This document shows, in pieces, positions 1 to 9,834 of a stretch of 33,963 nucleotides of DNA. Where the stretch lies: contig NZ_CAMIAF010000024.1 of NCBI RefSeq assembly GCF_946190375.1, positions 1 through 33,963 of the forward strand. The letters are read 5' to 3'. This DNA comes from Streptococcus mitis (lineage in GTDB: Bacteria > Bacillota > Bacilli > Lactobacillales > Streptococcaceae). A program made the translations under genes and the position numbers. The number at the start of each line of letters is the position of its first letter. Positions within the stretch are counted from its first letter, which is position 1. The notes beneath the pieces are model-generated. The model saw nothing but the letters and a program-made list of their open reading frames with translations. It was not told the DNA's origin and ran no database searches.

Positions 1-77
1 ATCATCATAAGTTAATTTCATAATAAAAACACCCCAAAAGTTAGATTTTTCTGTCTAACTTTTGGGGTGCAGTTCAT
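1..77 (-). mobile_element. Left end of an IS3-family (IS150-like) element, truncated by the window edge
   Basis: Read on the minus strand, this is an IS tip beginning TGAACTGCACCCC, then a 16-bp-stem hairpin, then an ATG at 19-21 that opens MKLTYDD. That opening resembles OrfA of streptococcal IS150-group transposases. The TG-starting terminus fits the IS3 family. The same 77 bases occur in opposite orientation at 33887-33963. Only about 76 bp of the element is inside the window, so the exact IS name cannot be given. Base 77 may be a chance match outside the IS. Confidence 0.75.
25..69 (-). terminator. IS-end hairpin acting as an intrinsic terminator
   Basis: The arms CACCCCAAAAGTTAGA (30-45) and TCTAACTTTTGGGGTG (54-69) pair perfectly over 16 bp around an 8-nt loop. 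On the minus strand they are followed directly by five T. It lies downstream of the aquaporin gene and just before the IS transposase start. It would therefore end the aquaporin transcript and shield the transposase from read-through. Confidence 0.7.
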
Positions 78-131
78 ATTGCGTTTTTAATTTTTCTTCA
101 ATCTATTACAATAGATAGAGAACTCAATTTC

Positions 132-1001
132 TTATAGGTAAAGGAATTTGAAAATAGCTACTGCCGCAATTGCTGCTGCAATCGGTGCTACTACTGGTAC
201 CCAAGAGTACCACCATTTTGAATCGCCTTTATGCTCACCAAGAACTGATTTTGGAAGGAAAGCATGAAGGAGACGTGGTCCCAAGTCACGGGCTGGGTTC
301 AAGGCAGGTCCTGTAGGTCCACCAAGTGATGTTACCAAGGCCATAACAAGGAATCCAAGTGCCAAGTGAGCTACTGAAAGTCCTGAAGCAGTATGTGGTG
401 CTACTTGGGCTTTGATTGCTAAATCAGAAAAGTCAACATTTTGACCTGCTTGACTAGCCATTTGTTTCATGTATTGAAGCACTTCAGAACCAAAGAAGTT
501 TTTAGTCATTCCAAGGGCTGCAAAGAAAAGAACAAATGATCCAACAAACTCATTTACAAAACCATTAACAGTTGCTGCAAAATGTGATTCTTTTGTACCA
601 TTATCCAAACTTGAAATTGTTGAGAAAGTCCCCAAAATGTTGTTTGGATTTTCAGTTTTCAAGTAGTATGGGCGGTGCGTTGCCACAACCAAGGCTTGAC
701 CAAAGATAGCACCCAAAACTTGTGCAATGATATAAGGCGCAACTTGTGCCCAAGGGAAAAGACCGCTGATTGCAAGTCCAAGAGTGAAGGCTGGGTTGAT
801 GTGGTTTCCAGATACGTTACCAAACATCAAGGCTGGGATCATAACCCCCATACCATAACCAACAGCGATAACGATCCAGCCACTTTGGTGACCTTTCGTA
901 CCTTTAAGTTCAACGTTGGCAACTGCACCATTTCCAAGAATGATCAAAATAGCAGTTCCCAAAAATTCAGTGGCATATTTAATTGCCCATGTGAAATCCA
1001 T
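132..1001 (-). CDS. MIP-family channel (aquaglyceroporin type)
   Basis: This is a 289-residue membrane channel of the aquaporin/glycerol-facilitator family. Both signature half-helix motifs are present: NPA at 69-71 and NPAR at 235-238. The Asp directly after NPAR (NPARDLGPR) is typical of glycerol-conducting members, as in GlpF. Six hydrophobic membrane segments can be followed. The long loop around residues 110-200 and the total length resemble the Gla-type channels of lactic acid bacteria. An AAGGAG ribosome site lies 10 nt before the ATG, and the gene has its own promoter. The IS-end hairpin sits downstream. It probably conducts glycerol, water or small solutes such as hydrogen peroxide; substrate preference cannot be read from the sequence. 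Confidence 0.92.
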   Translation of the reverse strand: MDFTWAIKYATEFLGTAILIILGNGAVANVELKGTKGHQSGWIVIAVGYGMGVMIPALMFGNVSGNHINPAFTLGLAISGLFPWAQVAPYIIAQVLGAIFGQALVVATHRPYYLKTENPNNILGTFSTISSLDNGTKESHFAATVNGFVNEFVGSFVLFFAALGMTKNFFGSEVLQYMKQMASQAGQNVDFSDLAIKAQVAPHTASGLSVAHLALGFLVMALVTSLGGPTGPALNPARDLGPRLLHAFLPKSVLGEHKGDSKWWYSWVPVVAPIAAAIAAVAIFKFLYL

Positions 1002-1038
1002 TTGATAGATTCTCCTTAAAATTTTTTAGACAATCCTT

Positions 1039-1067
1039 ATTCTATCAATTTTTACATCTTTTAGCAA
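1039..1067 (-). promoter_or_regulatory. Promoter of the MIP channel gene
   Basis: On the minus strand, -35 TTGCTA (1062-1067) and -10 TAGAAT (1039-1044) are 17 bp apart, about 40 bp upstream of the start codon. The rest of the 1019-1318 gap holds only a 9-bp-stem hairpin (AGAGTTTTG 1240-1248 with CAAAACTCT 1258-1266) that lacks a T run. It may weakly end the mgtC transcript. The 69-codon plus-strand ORF in this gap is not convincing. Confidence 0.55.
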
Positions 1068-1318
1068 CTACTTTCCCGAAAGATTGTGGCAGAAAACGGT
1101 TCCAAAACTTATAAACTAATCTTTGTTTTCAAGATATCCCCAGTTCATTATGTTATCTACGCTAATCTGATGCTTTTATGTCAATTCCTCCTGATACATA
1201 GTATAGGGAATAAGAAGTATCTTTCCCCATTCACCAATAAGAGTTTTGCTATGAAAACAAAACTCTATCCTTCTAATGAAACAATCTTAACCTGATTTAC
1301 ATAAAAATTCTCGTCACA

Positions 1319-1931
1319 TTACCATAAAACCTCAGCCATATTTTTGTAAGAAATGGACTTATCGTGATCTGCTCTAATCGTAAGATTATAACCACTTTCA
1401 TTCCTATCCATGTCAATATTTAGATTGTAAAATCCCTTCTGTTCAATGAGAATATTCAAGGTATCTATTGAAGGTTTATTGGTTACAAATCCTGTCATTC
1501 TGATATGGTAATGGGTATCACTCTTCAAAAATTTGGAGCTACTTTTCTGAACAGAGACAACAATTAGACTACAAAATAAGCCTAGAAAGGCAAAACCTGC
1601 TCCAATCGCCATCCCAATACCTGCAGTTGCCCAAATACCAGCTGCTGTGGTGATACCACTGATTTTTTTATCCCTCATGAAAATAATACCACCACCAATG
1701 AAACTAATTCCACTGACAATCTGGGCCGCAACCCTAGAAGTATCGTAATTTGGCGTATCTAAAAAAGCTTCTTTTGATAAAATCATCATTAAAGTTGCAG
1801 TTAAAGCAACCAAAATATGAGTCTTTCTCCCAGCCTGCTTGTGCTTAGATTTTCTTTCATACAGAAAAACAAGATAATAAAATGAGAATAATGTGTCGGA
1901 CTTCAATCGGTAGAGCTATCGTATCAAGCAT
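1319..1931 (-). pseudogene. mgtC: MgtC/SapB family membrane protein, frameshifted near the start
   Basis: MgtC-family proteins are inner-membrane proteins linked to magnesium or pH stress. The strong ribosome site AGGAGG (1938-1943) points to an ATG at 1929-1931 that opens MLDTIALPIEVRHIILILLS. This frame hits TGA at 1857-1859. The rest of the protein continues in another frame as YERKSKHKQAGRKTH, followed by the family's glycine-rich helices and a C-terminal ACT-like domain. The expected turn between LLSC and YERK is too short, so a deletion whose length is not a multiple of three probably lies at about 1860-1871. The ATG at 1906 is out of frame with the authentic N-terminus. It could yield a 195-residue product missing the first membrane helix. 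Either the gene is broken or the assembly has an indel. Confidence 0.75.
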
Positions 1932-1962
1932 TATTTTCCTCCTCTATCACTCATAATTTTAT

Positions 1963-1990
1963 ATTATAGTCCTAGTTGAAACTTTTTCAA
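1963..1990 (-). promoter_or_regulatory. Promoter of mgtC with overlapping dyad
   Basis: On the minus strand, -35 TTGAAA (1985-1990) and -10 TATAAT (1963-1968) are 16 bp apart. The -35 is one arm of a perfect dyad, TTGAAA-N3-TTTCAA (1976-1990), which could be an operator. No regulator is identified. Confidence 0.6.
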
Positions 1991-2020
1991 GAGAATATAT
2001 TAGTTGAAAATTGTCCTTTT

Positions 2021-2066
2021 TAAAACAAAAAACCGCAGTTATCTTCTAGTAATAACTTGCAGTTTT
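2021..2066 (-). terminator. Intrinsic terminator after the TPR gene
   Basis: On the minus strand, AAAACTGCAAGTTAT pairs with ATAACTGCGGTTTT, with one bulge and one mismatch. A T-rich tail (TTTTTTGTTTT) follows. It begins 17 bp after the TPR-protein stop codon. Confidence 0.75.
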
Positions 2067-2083
2067 CTGTAATGTATGAATTC

Positions 2084-3313
2084 TTACAATCTCTCAAACA
2101 ATTCTTGCATTTGCACATCATCGGGAACTAGTTTTAAATAAGCTTGAGCTTTGACTTTTGCTTCCTCAAAGTAGCCCAATTCACGCAAGAGATAGATATA
2201 GTATTCCAGAAACTCTGGATTGTCCTTTAAATCTCCTGCCAACTCTTGGTAAAGCTCATAGGCAGTATCCAAATCGTCCATTTCTTGATAGGAACGAGCA
2301 ATCATCCACTTGGTCAAGAGATTCTCTGGCTCATCATTTTGCAAGTCTAGAATATCCTCATAACGTTCCTGTTCTAGATAAATAGTAGCTAGACGGAGTA
2401 AGATTTCTTCCGTATCCTCAGCATCTTCTTTAGCAGTAAGGAGGTAGTTCTCTGCTCCACTAGCATCATGCAATTCATAAGAAAATTGTGAAGCAGCCAG
2501 CAAGAGACGAGTTTCAAAGGGATTTTTCTCTAGGCCTTGTTTAGCGATACGCAGGGCTTCTTGAACTTGATGCTCCTTGTGTAAGGCCTGACTATAACCA
2601 TACTCATAGCCTTCAAAGTCAGGAGAAATGGTATCAAGCTGCTTAAAGTAGAGGACAGCTTTTTGGTATTCTTCTTGATCAAAGTAAAGACTGGCCAACT
2701 CAAAAGCTGTTAGGTCATCGTATTCTAACTCCAGGGCTTTTTCTAAAAACTCTGTAGCCGTTTCAAATTTCCCTAACTGTGCATAGGCAAAGCCAATCCG
2801 TTGATAGGTAGAAATGCCTGTTTGCTCATAAATAGTACGATTATCTAACTGGGCATAGCCTTGAATGGCCTCTTGATAATTTTCCAACTCACTATCCAAC
2901 TCTGCCAAGCCCAATATCAAGAGAGGATCCTCTGAGTAAGTCAATGCTTCTAACAATTTCTCACGCGCCACATCTGTCAAACCTTCCATCTGGTAGAGGT
3001 CTGCCTTAAGAAGCAAAGTCGACACATACCAGTCACTGTCAGCTTGGATTTCCTCTAGGTAAGCAAAAGCTTCTTCGATTTGACCATCCTCGCTAGCAAT
3101 TGTTGCTAGATTTAGATTAACCTCTGGGAAATCCTCTACGATTTTCAGGTAAATTTCCTTGGCCTGAGGATAGAAACCAATTCCTTCTAGATAAGTCGCT
3201 AATTCATACAGAAGGTCACTTGGATCATTTTCTAAAGCTTTAACGAAATAGTGCTCTGCCTTAACTAAATCTTGCTCCTCCAAAGCCTGTAACATCTGTT
3301 GACTATTGTTCAC
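2084..3313 (-). CDS. Tetratricopeptide repeat protein
   Basis: This 409-residue soluble acidic protein is built almost entirely of helical TPR units. Recurring A-x-x-x-x-x-x-A-L helix pairs run from about residue 4 to the C-terminus, for example around ATEFLEKALELEYDD and EDILDLQNDEP. No signal peptide, membrane segment or catalytic domain is visible. The start overlaps the end of the upstream permease gene by 11 bp, so the two are translationally coupled. TPR proteins scaffold protein-protein contacts; the partner here is unknown. Similar TPR proteins are common in streptococcal core genomes. Confidence 0.88.
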   Translation of the reverse strand: MNNSQQMLQALEEQDLVKAEHYFVKALENDPSDLLYELATYLEGIGFYPQAKEIYLKIVEDFPEVNLNLATIASEDGQIEEAFAYLEEIQADSDWYVSTLLLKADLYQMEGLTDVAREKLLEALTYSEDPLLILGLAELDSELENYQEAIQGYAQLDNRTIYEQTGISTYQRIGFAYAQLGKFETATEFLEKALELEYDDLTAFELASLYFDQEEYQKAVLYFKQLDTISPDFEGYEYGYSQALHKEHQVQEALRIAKQGLEKNPFETRLLLAASQFSYELHDASGAENYLLTAKEDAEDTEEILLRLATIYLEQERYEDILDLQNDEPENLLTKWMIARSYQEMDDLDTAYELYQELAGDLKDNPEFLEYYIYLLRELGYFEEAKVKAQAYLKLVPDDVQMQELFERL

Positions 3314-4469
3314 TCTTAGCTTCCTCTCCTTCTAGTTCATATAGGCCACTAACTACCTTATACCATTCAAAAATCGCTGAAATGACAACCTTTGCAGAGG
3401 CATAAACCGGAATACCGAGCAAGACTCCCCAGATACCAAACATAGAGCCCGAAGTTAACAAGACAAAGAGAACATTAATAGGATGGATGTTTAATTGACT
3501 TCCCAAAATCAATGGAGAGACAAAACGGCCTTCAATAGTTTGTTCTACGATAAAGACAATCACTACTTTCAAAAGCATGACTGGCCCAGCAATCAAGCCC
3601 AATACTAGGGCAGGAAGCATGGCTAGGAAACTACCCAAATAAGGAACCAGATTTAAAATACCAGCAGTAACACCCAACGTAACTGCATAGCGTAGACCAA
3701 TAATCTTGAAGAAGATGATAAACATTACTGCTACAATAATAGCCACTGTCACTTGTCCTCGAACATAGTTGGACAACTGCTGATTCACATCTGATAAAAC
3801 TTGTCCAACAGGTTCTTTCAATTTCGTTGGCATGAATTGGGTCAAATAGTGACGTAGGCCTTTCCCATCACGCAAAAGATAAAAGAGCATGAACGGAACG
3901 ATAATCAAGGCAACAATCACTTGAGAAGCCCCGCTAATAAAGGCACTCACCCAGTTGACTGCCTGAGATGAAACCTTACTTGCCCAAACTGTAGCCTGAC
4001 TAGAGAAGTTTGTCAAAACTTGCTCTAACTGAGGCCTGAAATCATCTGGTAAACGCTTAGTTACCAAATCGTCAATAACTCTGTCAGCATCTTCGAGGTA
4101 GATTGGTACATTTCTTGCAAATGTTAAAACTTGACGTTGCAGATTTGGAATCGCTACTGCCAAGCCCCAAATGATAAAGATAGCGATAATCACAAAAACA
4201 GTACTGATAGCTATAACACGATTAACCTTATGCTTCTCCATCCAATCAACAATAGGATTTAATAAATAATATAGCAAACCAGATAGAATAACTGGCAACA
4301 TCACGACTGCCAAAAAGTCTAAAACAGGTGAAAATAGAAAACTAATCTTACTTAAAATAAAAAGATTGAGTCCCAATAATAAGGTTACCAAAAATACCGT
4401 AATGGCCTTGTTATCCAAAAACCACTTGAAAAACCAAGATAGGCTAAAATGTTTCTCTTTTTGATCCAT
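3303..4469 (-). CDS. AI-2E family (PerM/TqsA-type) transporter
   Basis: This is a 388-residue polytopic membrane protein. Paired hydrophobic helices lie near residues 17-35 and 38-70. A central loop of about 110-170 precedes a membrane helix near 180-200, and a bundle of helices fills 235-370. This pattern, with the PFMLFYLLRDG and GILNLVPYLGS segments, is typical of the AI-2E/PerM family. Members have been linked to autoinducer or ion export, but substrates are rarely known and the name is historical. An AAGGAAG ribosome site precedes the ATG. It forms a two-gene operon with the overlapping TPR gene. Confidence 0.88.
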   Translation of the reverse strand: MDQKEKHFSLSWFFKWFLDNKAITVFLVTLLLGLNLFILSKISFLFSPVLDFLAVVMLPVILSGLLYYLLNPIVDWMEKHKVNRVIAISTVFVIIAIFIIWGLAVAIPNLQRQVLTFARNVPIYLEDADRVIDDLVTKRLPDDFRPQLEQVLTNFSSQATVWASKVSSQAVNWVSAFISGASQVIVALIIVPFMLFYLLRDGKGLRHYLTQFMPTKLKEPVGQVLSDVNQQLSNYVRGQVTVAIIVAVMFIIFFKIIGLRYAVTLGVTAGILNLVPYLGSFLAMLPALVLGLIAGPVMLLKVVIVFIVEQTIEGRFVSPLILGSQLNIHPINVLFVLLTSGSMFGIWGVLLGIPVYASAKVVISAIFEWYKVVSGLYELEGEEAKSEQ

Positions 4470-4495
4470 AAATACTTCCTTTCTATTGTTCTCTC

Positions 4496-4504
4496 ATTAT
4501 ACCA
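4496..4504 (-). promoter_or_regulatory. Extended -10 promoter of the permease-TPR operon
   Basis: On the minus strand the sequence TGGTATAAT is an extended -10 (TG-N-TATAAT). There is no good -35 hexamer at 16-18 bp, which is usual for extended -10 promoters in streptococci. It lies 27 bp upstream of the start codon. Confidence 0.6.
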
Positions 4505-4556
4505 TTTTTAAATCAAAATAACTCTTTTTTAAAGTGCTTACATGGAGACAGCAACA

Positions 4557-4584
4557 TAAAAAATCCCCTCAAAAGAGGAGATTT
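4557..4584 (-). terminator. Intrinsic terminator after the peptide-binding lipoprotein gene
   Basis: On the minus strand, AAATCTCCTC pairs with GAGGGGATTT around a TTTT loop, followed by a T run. It directly follows the stop codon at 4587. Confidence 0.85.
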
Positions 4585-4586
4585 GA

Positions 4587-6569
4587 TTAGTCTTGAATAT
4601 GACGGTCTAAGTTCTTCTGATAATCTGCGTTTGATTTAGCTTTTTCATCAGCAAATTTCTTGCGGAACTCATCCATTTCTTTAGAAGTGACAATCTTATC
4701 TTGTAGTTTAAGATATTTATAACTGTTTTCGCCTGTTTTGTCACCAACCCAACCATCAGCACCACTGCCTAATACTTTCTTCGTTACAAGCATTTGGGCA
4801 CCGTCTGAGTGTACAGGAATAACTAGAGCACTATCTGTTAACCAAGCTTGCGCCTTAGCATATTTAGAATAACGTTTTTGCAGATCTATTTTTTCACTAT
4901 TTGCATCATCAATCAATTCTTTGTATTTATCCAATCCAACTGTTTTAATGACTGAATTGTCTGTTCCTGGTGCTACACCAAGAGAGCTTAGGAGACTTGG
5001 ACCTGAAGTTGGATCAAATACATCTAGATAGGTTGATGGATCTGCATAATCTGGACTCCAACCACTATTAACATTAATGTCCCAATCAACATTATTATTT
5101 GATGTCGCTAGAACAGTCATGCTTCCCAATTCATCATCAGAAACCTGCTGAATGTCAACAACTACATTTTCAGAACCCAGCGCTTCTTCAATGGATTGCT
5201 TATAAGACTGAGCTTGATGAATAAAATCTGTCTGAGTAGATGAAACTGGAAGATCTAAATGAATTGGGAACTGGGCTCCATCAGCTTGAAGAGTTTTCTT
5301 AGCAGCTTCAAACTTAGTTTTAGCCTTGTCTACATTATGAAGTGAATCTTGGGCATCATCAAGACTGACATCTTTCCAGACATTATCCAATTTATCCAAT
5401 TCTGTCTTAGTTACTTGACCAAATGTTTGATCTCCTACTTGTACAAATGTTGGAGGAGTGAAACTTGTACGTAGTTTACGAGGCGCTACTTCATCTCCAA
5501 ACACCTGAGAAACAGCTGCTTTACGATCTGCAGCAAATGCCAAAGCTTGACGGAATTCTTTATTTAACAAAGCTTTTTTTGTAGATGATTTTTCTGCATC
5601 ACTTGTTTTAGCAGTATGATTGTATGACACACGATCAATATTAGTAGACATATAGAAGACACTACCTCTTTGTTGGCTGTATACAATATTATCCTTGTAT
5701 TTTTCTTTTAGACGTTCATAGTTGGCGGAGTTCTTAAAGAGTGGAGCAGCTGGATAATGTCCCTCATCAAAACCTCGTCCTAGGGAGTCTGCATCTTGAC
5801 CATCAAAGAAGGATAACTTGATATCATCAATAAAGACATTCTGCTTATCCCAGTAGTTTTGGTTTTTAGTCATTTCGATAGAAGATTTAGAGGTAAGTCC
5901 CTTAAGAAGGAAAGCCCCATTGTAGAGAATGCTCGTTACATCAGTAGCTTTACCGAAATCATCTCCTTTAGAAGCCAAAAAATCTCCACTTACTGGAGCT
6001 AGAACTCCCATCGTTGTCTTAGAATTCCAAAAAGATTCTGGATGATTCAAAGTATAAACAACAGTATAATCATCTGTTGCTTTCACACCTACTGTTGAGA
6101 AATCTGTTGTTTTCCCATTTACATAGTCATCCAATCCTTTGATAGAATCCTGTACGAGATAAAGAGCCTGTGATTTCTTATCTGCTGCGTGTTTCAGACC
6201 AGTTACAAAGTCTTGAGCCTTGACTTCACCATACTCTTCCCCCTCATTTGTATACCATTTGACACCCTGACGGATTTTATAGGTATAGGTCAAACCATCT
6301 TTGGAAACAGTCCAATCTTCTGCAACCGATGGAACTAAATTTCCATATTGATCATTTTCTAGTAATCCGTCAATAACATTACCTGTAATCTGTTTAGTGC
6401 TGACATTCCCAGAAACTGTATAATCCAAAGTAACAGGATCTGATGTAAACACATAAGCATAAGTCACTGGCTTAGTAGCATCCTTATTACCATTACCAGA
6501 TGAACACGCTGCTAGAACGGCAGTAGACAAAACGGCAATTCCAGTCGCTAAAAAAACTCGTTTTTTCAT
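4587..6569 (-). CDS. Oligopeptide-binding lipoprotein (AliA/AliB/AmiA family)
   Basis: This is an SBP_bac_5 extracytoplasmic peptide-binding protein of 660 residues. The start is set at 6569 by the AAAGGAG site 7 nt upstream. A longer reading from 6617 adds 16 residues with no ribosome site. Residues 1-21 form a lipoprotein signal peptide with the lipobox LAAC, so Cys22 would be lipidated and the protein anchored outside the membrane. Family signatures follow: VIDGLLENDQYGNLVPS, SKDGLTYTYKIRQGVKWY, FWNSKTTMGVLAPV and a PDYADPSTYLDV segment. No permease or ATPase genes adjoin it, so it probably feeds peptides to an Ami/Opp transporter encoded elsewhere, as AliA and AliB do in pneumococcus. Which Ali subtype it is cannot be settled by eye. 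Confidence 0.9.
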   Translation of the reverse strand: MKKRVFLATGIAVLSTAVLAACSSGNGNKDATKPVTYAYVFTSDPVTLDYTVSGNVSTKQITGNVIDGLLENDQYGNLVPSVAEDWTVSKDGLTYTYKIRQGVKWYTNEGEEYGEVKAQDFVTGLKHAADKKSQALYLVQDSIKGLDDYVNGKTTDFSTVGVKATDDYTVVYTLNHPESFWNSKTTMGVLAPVSGDFLASKGDDFGKATDVTSILYNGAFLLKGLTSKSSIEMTKNQNYWDKQNVFIDDIKLSFFDGQDADSLGRGFDEGHYPAAPLFKNSANYERLKEKYKDNIVYSQQRGSVFYMSTNIDRVSYNHTAKTSDAEKSSTKKALLNKEFRQALAFAADRKAAVSQVFGDEVAPRKLRTSFTPPTFVQVGDQTFGQVTKTELDKLDNVWKDVSLDDAQDSLHNVDKAKTKFEAAKKTLQADGAQFPIHLDLPVSSTQTDFIHQAQSYKQSIEEALGSENVVVDIQQVSDDELGSMTVLATSNNNVDWDINVNSGWSPDYADPSTYLDVFDPTSGPSLLSSLGVAPGTDNSVIKTVGLDKYKELIDDANSEKIDLQKRYSKYAKAQAWLTDSALVIPVHSDGAQMLVTKKVLGSGADGWVGDKTGENSYKYLKLQDKIVTSKEMDEFRKKFADEKAKSNADYQKNLDRHIQD

Positions 6570-6600
6570 AGTCAAACTCCTTTGATAATTTGATAGATTT

Positions 6601-6628
6601 ATTATAGCACTTTTCAAAAGGAAATCAA
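6601..6628 (-). promoter_or_regulatory. Promoter of the peptide-binding lipoprotein gene
   Basis: On the minus strand, -35 TTGATT (6623-6628) and -10 TATAAT (6601-6606) are 16 bp apart, with TG one base before the -10. The leader is short, about 25 nt. The promoter is back to back with that of the lactonase gene. Confidence 0.75.
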
Positions 6629-6703
6629 TACAAAAATAAGTTAAATTTAATATTTTATTATGTTTAATTATGTGTTATAGAATTCCTCCAACTACAATTT
6701 TTG

Positions 6704-6712
6704 TGATATAAT
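6704..6712 (+). promoter_or_regulatory. Extended -10 promoter of the lactonase gene
   Basis: TGATATAAT at 6704-6712 is an extended -10, 29 bp before the ATG at 6742. No clear -35 is visible. A GAGG ribosome site lies at 6731-6734. Confidence 0.65.
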
Positions 6713-6741
6713 AGTCATATCTTTATTATAGAGGTAAAGTT

Positions 6742-7755
6742 ATGAAAGAAACTGTTTATTTTGGAACTTATACACGTCGTACTTCTCAAGGAATTTACAA
6801 GGCAGACTTTGATACAGAAACTGGTCAGCTTTCAAATCTAGAACTTTTTGCTACTGAGCCAAGTCCAACCTACCTTGCCTTTGACCAGCACCAACATTTA
6901 TACACTGTTGGTAGTCAAGACGATAAGGGAGGAATTGCAGCCTATCAAACTGACGGGACTTTATTAAATCATGTCGTTGAAGAAGGAGCTCCCCACTGTT
7001 ATGTTGCCGTTGATGAAAAGCGTAATTTGGTCTATGCAGCCAACTACCATAAAGGACAGGTCCTTGTTTATAAACGTCAGGAAGACGGTAGTCTTCTACT
7101 TAGTGATGTGGATCAACACAGTGGCCAAGGTCCACATGAAAATCAAGCTTCTCCCCACGTTCACTTTACAGATTTAACACCTGACCACTATCTAGTGACC
7201 TGTGATTTGGGAACTGACCAAGTCGTCACTTATGACCTTGGTCAAGAAGGGAAATTATCTAAGCTCTATACCTATCACAGCCAGCCTGGAGCAGGCTCAC
7301 GCCACATCATTTTCCATAACCACTATAAAATCGCTTATCTCATTTGTGAACTCAATAGCACTATAGAAGTTTTAATCTACGATGGTGTTGGCGAATTTGA
7401 ACGCATGCAGGTCATTTCAACTCTACCAGAAGGCTACGAAGGTTTTAATGGAACTGCTGCTATTCGTCTCTCTAAAGACGGTAAATACCTCTACGCTTCT
7501 AACCGTGGCCATGATTCTATCGCAGTATATACAATCCTTGCAGACGGTAGTCTAGAGTTGTTAGAAATCGTTCCTACACATGGTCAGACTCCGCGGGATT
7601 TTGATTTGACACGAGACCAAGAATTCCTTATCGCTGTCCATCAAGACTCTGACAACGCAACCATCTTTAAACGCAATCCTGAAACTGGTCGTCTAGCAGA
7701 ACTTTCCAACGACTTCCATGTACCAGAAGCGGTCTGCATCAGTTTTGCTCTTTAA
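6742..7755 (+). CDS. pgl: Lactonase family beta-propeller, probable 6-phosphogluconolactonase
   Basis: This 337-residue cytosolic protein is of the YbhE/Pgl type seven-bladed propeller family (lactonase, PF10282). The N-terminal YFGTYTRRTSQGIY, the central HSGQGPHENQASPHVH and the ASNRGHDSIAVY segments are characteristic. Members hydrolyse 6-phosphogluconolactone to 6-phosphogluconate in the oxidative pentose phosphate pathway. Some lactic acid bacterial members have not been tested biochemically. It is a single plus-strand gene between two minus-strand units. It ends in a hairpin shared with atpC. Confidence 0.85.
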   Translation: MKETVYFGTYTRRTSQGIYKADFDTETGQLSNLELFATEPSPTYLAFDQHQHLYTVGSQDDKGGIAAYQTDGTLLNHVVEEGAPHCYVAVDEKRNLVYAANYHKGQVLVYKRQEDGSLLLSDVDQHSGQGPHENQASPHVHFTDLTPDHYLVTCDLGTDQVVTYDLGQEGKLSKLYTYHSQPGAGSRHIIFHNHYKIAYLICELNSTIEVLIYDGVGEFERMQVISTLPEGYEGFNGTAAIRLSKDGKYLYASNRGHDSIAVYTILADGSLELLEIVPTHGQTPRDFDLTRDQEFLIAVHQDSDNATIFKRNPETGRLAELSNDFHVPEAVCISFAL

Positions 7756-7761
7756 GAAAAC

Positions 7762-7799
7762 ATAAAAAATGAACTTGGTAACTCAAGTTCATTTTTTTC
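7762..7799. terminator. Bidirectional intrinsic terminator between pgl and atpC
   Basis: AATGAACTTG and CAAGTTCATT (7768-7793) form a 10-bp perfect stem. A T run follows on the plus strand and an A run precedes it, so it can serve both convergent transcripts: the lactonase and the whole ATP synthase operon. Confidence 0.9.
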
Positions 7800-8219
7800 T
7801 TATAGTCTATTTCCGACATTAATACGGTTAATGGCACGTTGCAAAGCAATCTTGGCACGACGTTCTTGGTCAATCAAGTGTTTGTCTTGGGCTTCTTCGA
7901 TTTCGCGCTCCGCACGAAGCTTAGCACGTTCTGCACGGCTAACATCGATATCACGAGCACGTTCTGCAGAATCCGCAACGATTGTGATGGTATTATTGGC
8001 AATTTCAATAACACCTCCGTTTACTGCAATCCAGTTCACGTGATCTTCATCATCAATGCGTTTCACCTTTACTTCATCAACTGCTAAAACCGCAATCATA
8101 TTTTCATGTCGTGGCAAGATCCCCATCTCACCATCCAGAGTTCGAACCGATACATAGCTGGCATGGTGATCATAGACGAGACCATCTGGTGTCACGATCT
8201 GGACAGTTAACTGAGCCAT
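7800..8219 (-). CDS. atpC: F1Fo ATP synthase epsilon subunit
   Basis: This is the 139-residue epsilon subunit, which links the central stalk to the c-ring and can inhibit ATP hydrolysis. Residues 1-85 form the beta-sandwich, with [17 protein letters not shown] and [12 protein letters not shown]. Residues 90-139 form the C-terminal helical hairpin, with the alternating charged run [16 protein letters not shown]. It is the last gene of the operon, 10 bp after atpD. Confidence 0.97.
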   Translation of the reverse strand: MAQLTVQIVTPDGLVYDHHASYVSVRTLDGEMGILPRHENMIAVLAVDEVKVKRIDDEDHVNWIAVNGGVIEIANNTITIVADSAERARDIDVSRAERAKLRAEREIEEAQDKHLIDQERRAKIALQRAINRINVGNRL

Positions 8220-8229
8220 AGATCACCTC

Positions 8230-9645
<1,416 letters not shown>

Positions 9646-9690
9646 CTATTCTATATAAGATACTGTCGGTTCCTAGCTCAACTAGGTCCT

Positions 9691-9805
9691 AATACTCTTC
9701 GAAAATCTCTTCAAACCACGTCAGCTCTATCTGCAACCTCAAAACAGTGTTTTGAGCAACCTGCGGCTAGCTTCCTAGTTTGCTCTTTGATTTCATTGAG
9801 TATAA
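9691..9805. repeat. BOX element (A-C type, about 115 bp) inside the atp operon
   Basis: It starts with the boxA hallmark AATACTCTTCGAAAATCTCT. It continues through CTGCAACCTCAAAACAGTG and the boxC part CAACCTGCGGCTAGCTTCC, and ends TTTCATTGAGTATA. There is no separate boxB unit. The palindromic CTCAAAACAGTGTTTTGAG core would fold in RNA. It lies between atpG and atpD, within the transcribed operon. BOX elements are known intergenic repeats of pneumococcus and relatives that can alter nearby expression. Confidence 0.9.
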
Positions 9806-9834
9806 GTTCATTTTCATACGAGCTGGACTAGAGC

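Noticed and set aside
1086-1295. 69-codon plus-strand ORF between the MIP channel and mgtC
   Set aside because: No ribosome site or recognisable protein features, and it lies over the channel gene's upstream region.
1319-1906. A complete 195-residue MgtC starting at 1906
   Set aside because: Its first residues (MKSDTLFSFYY) are out of frame with the true N-terminus, which starts at 1931 behind AGGAGG.
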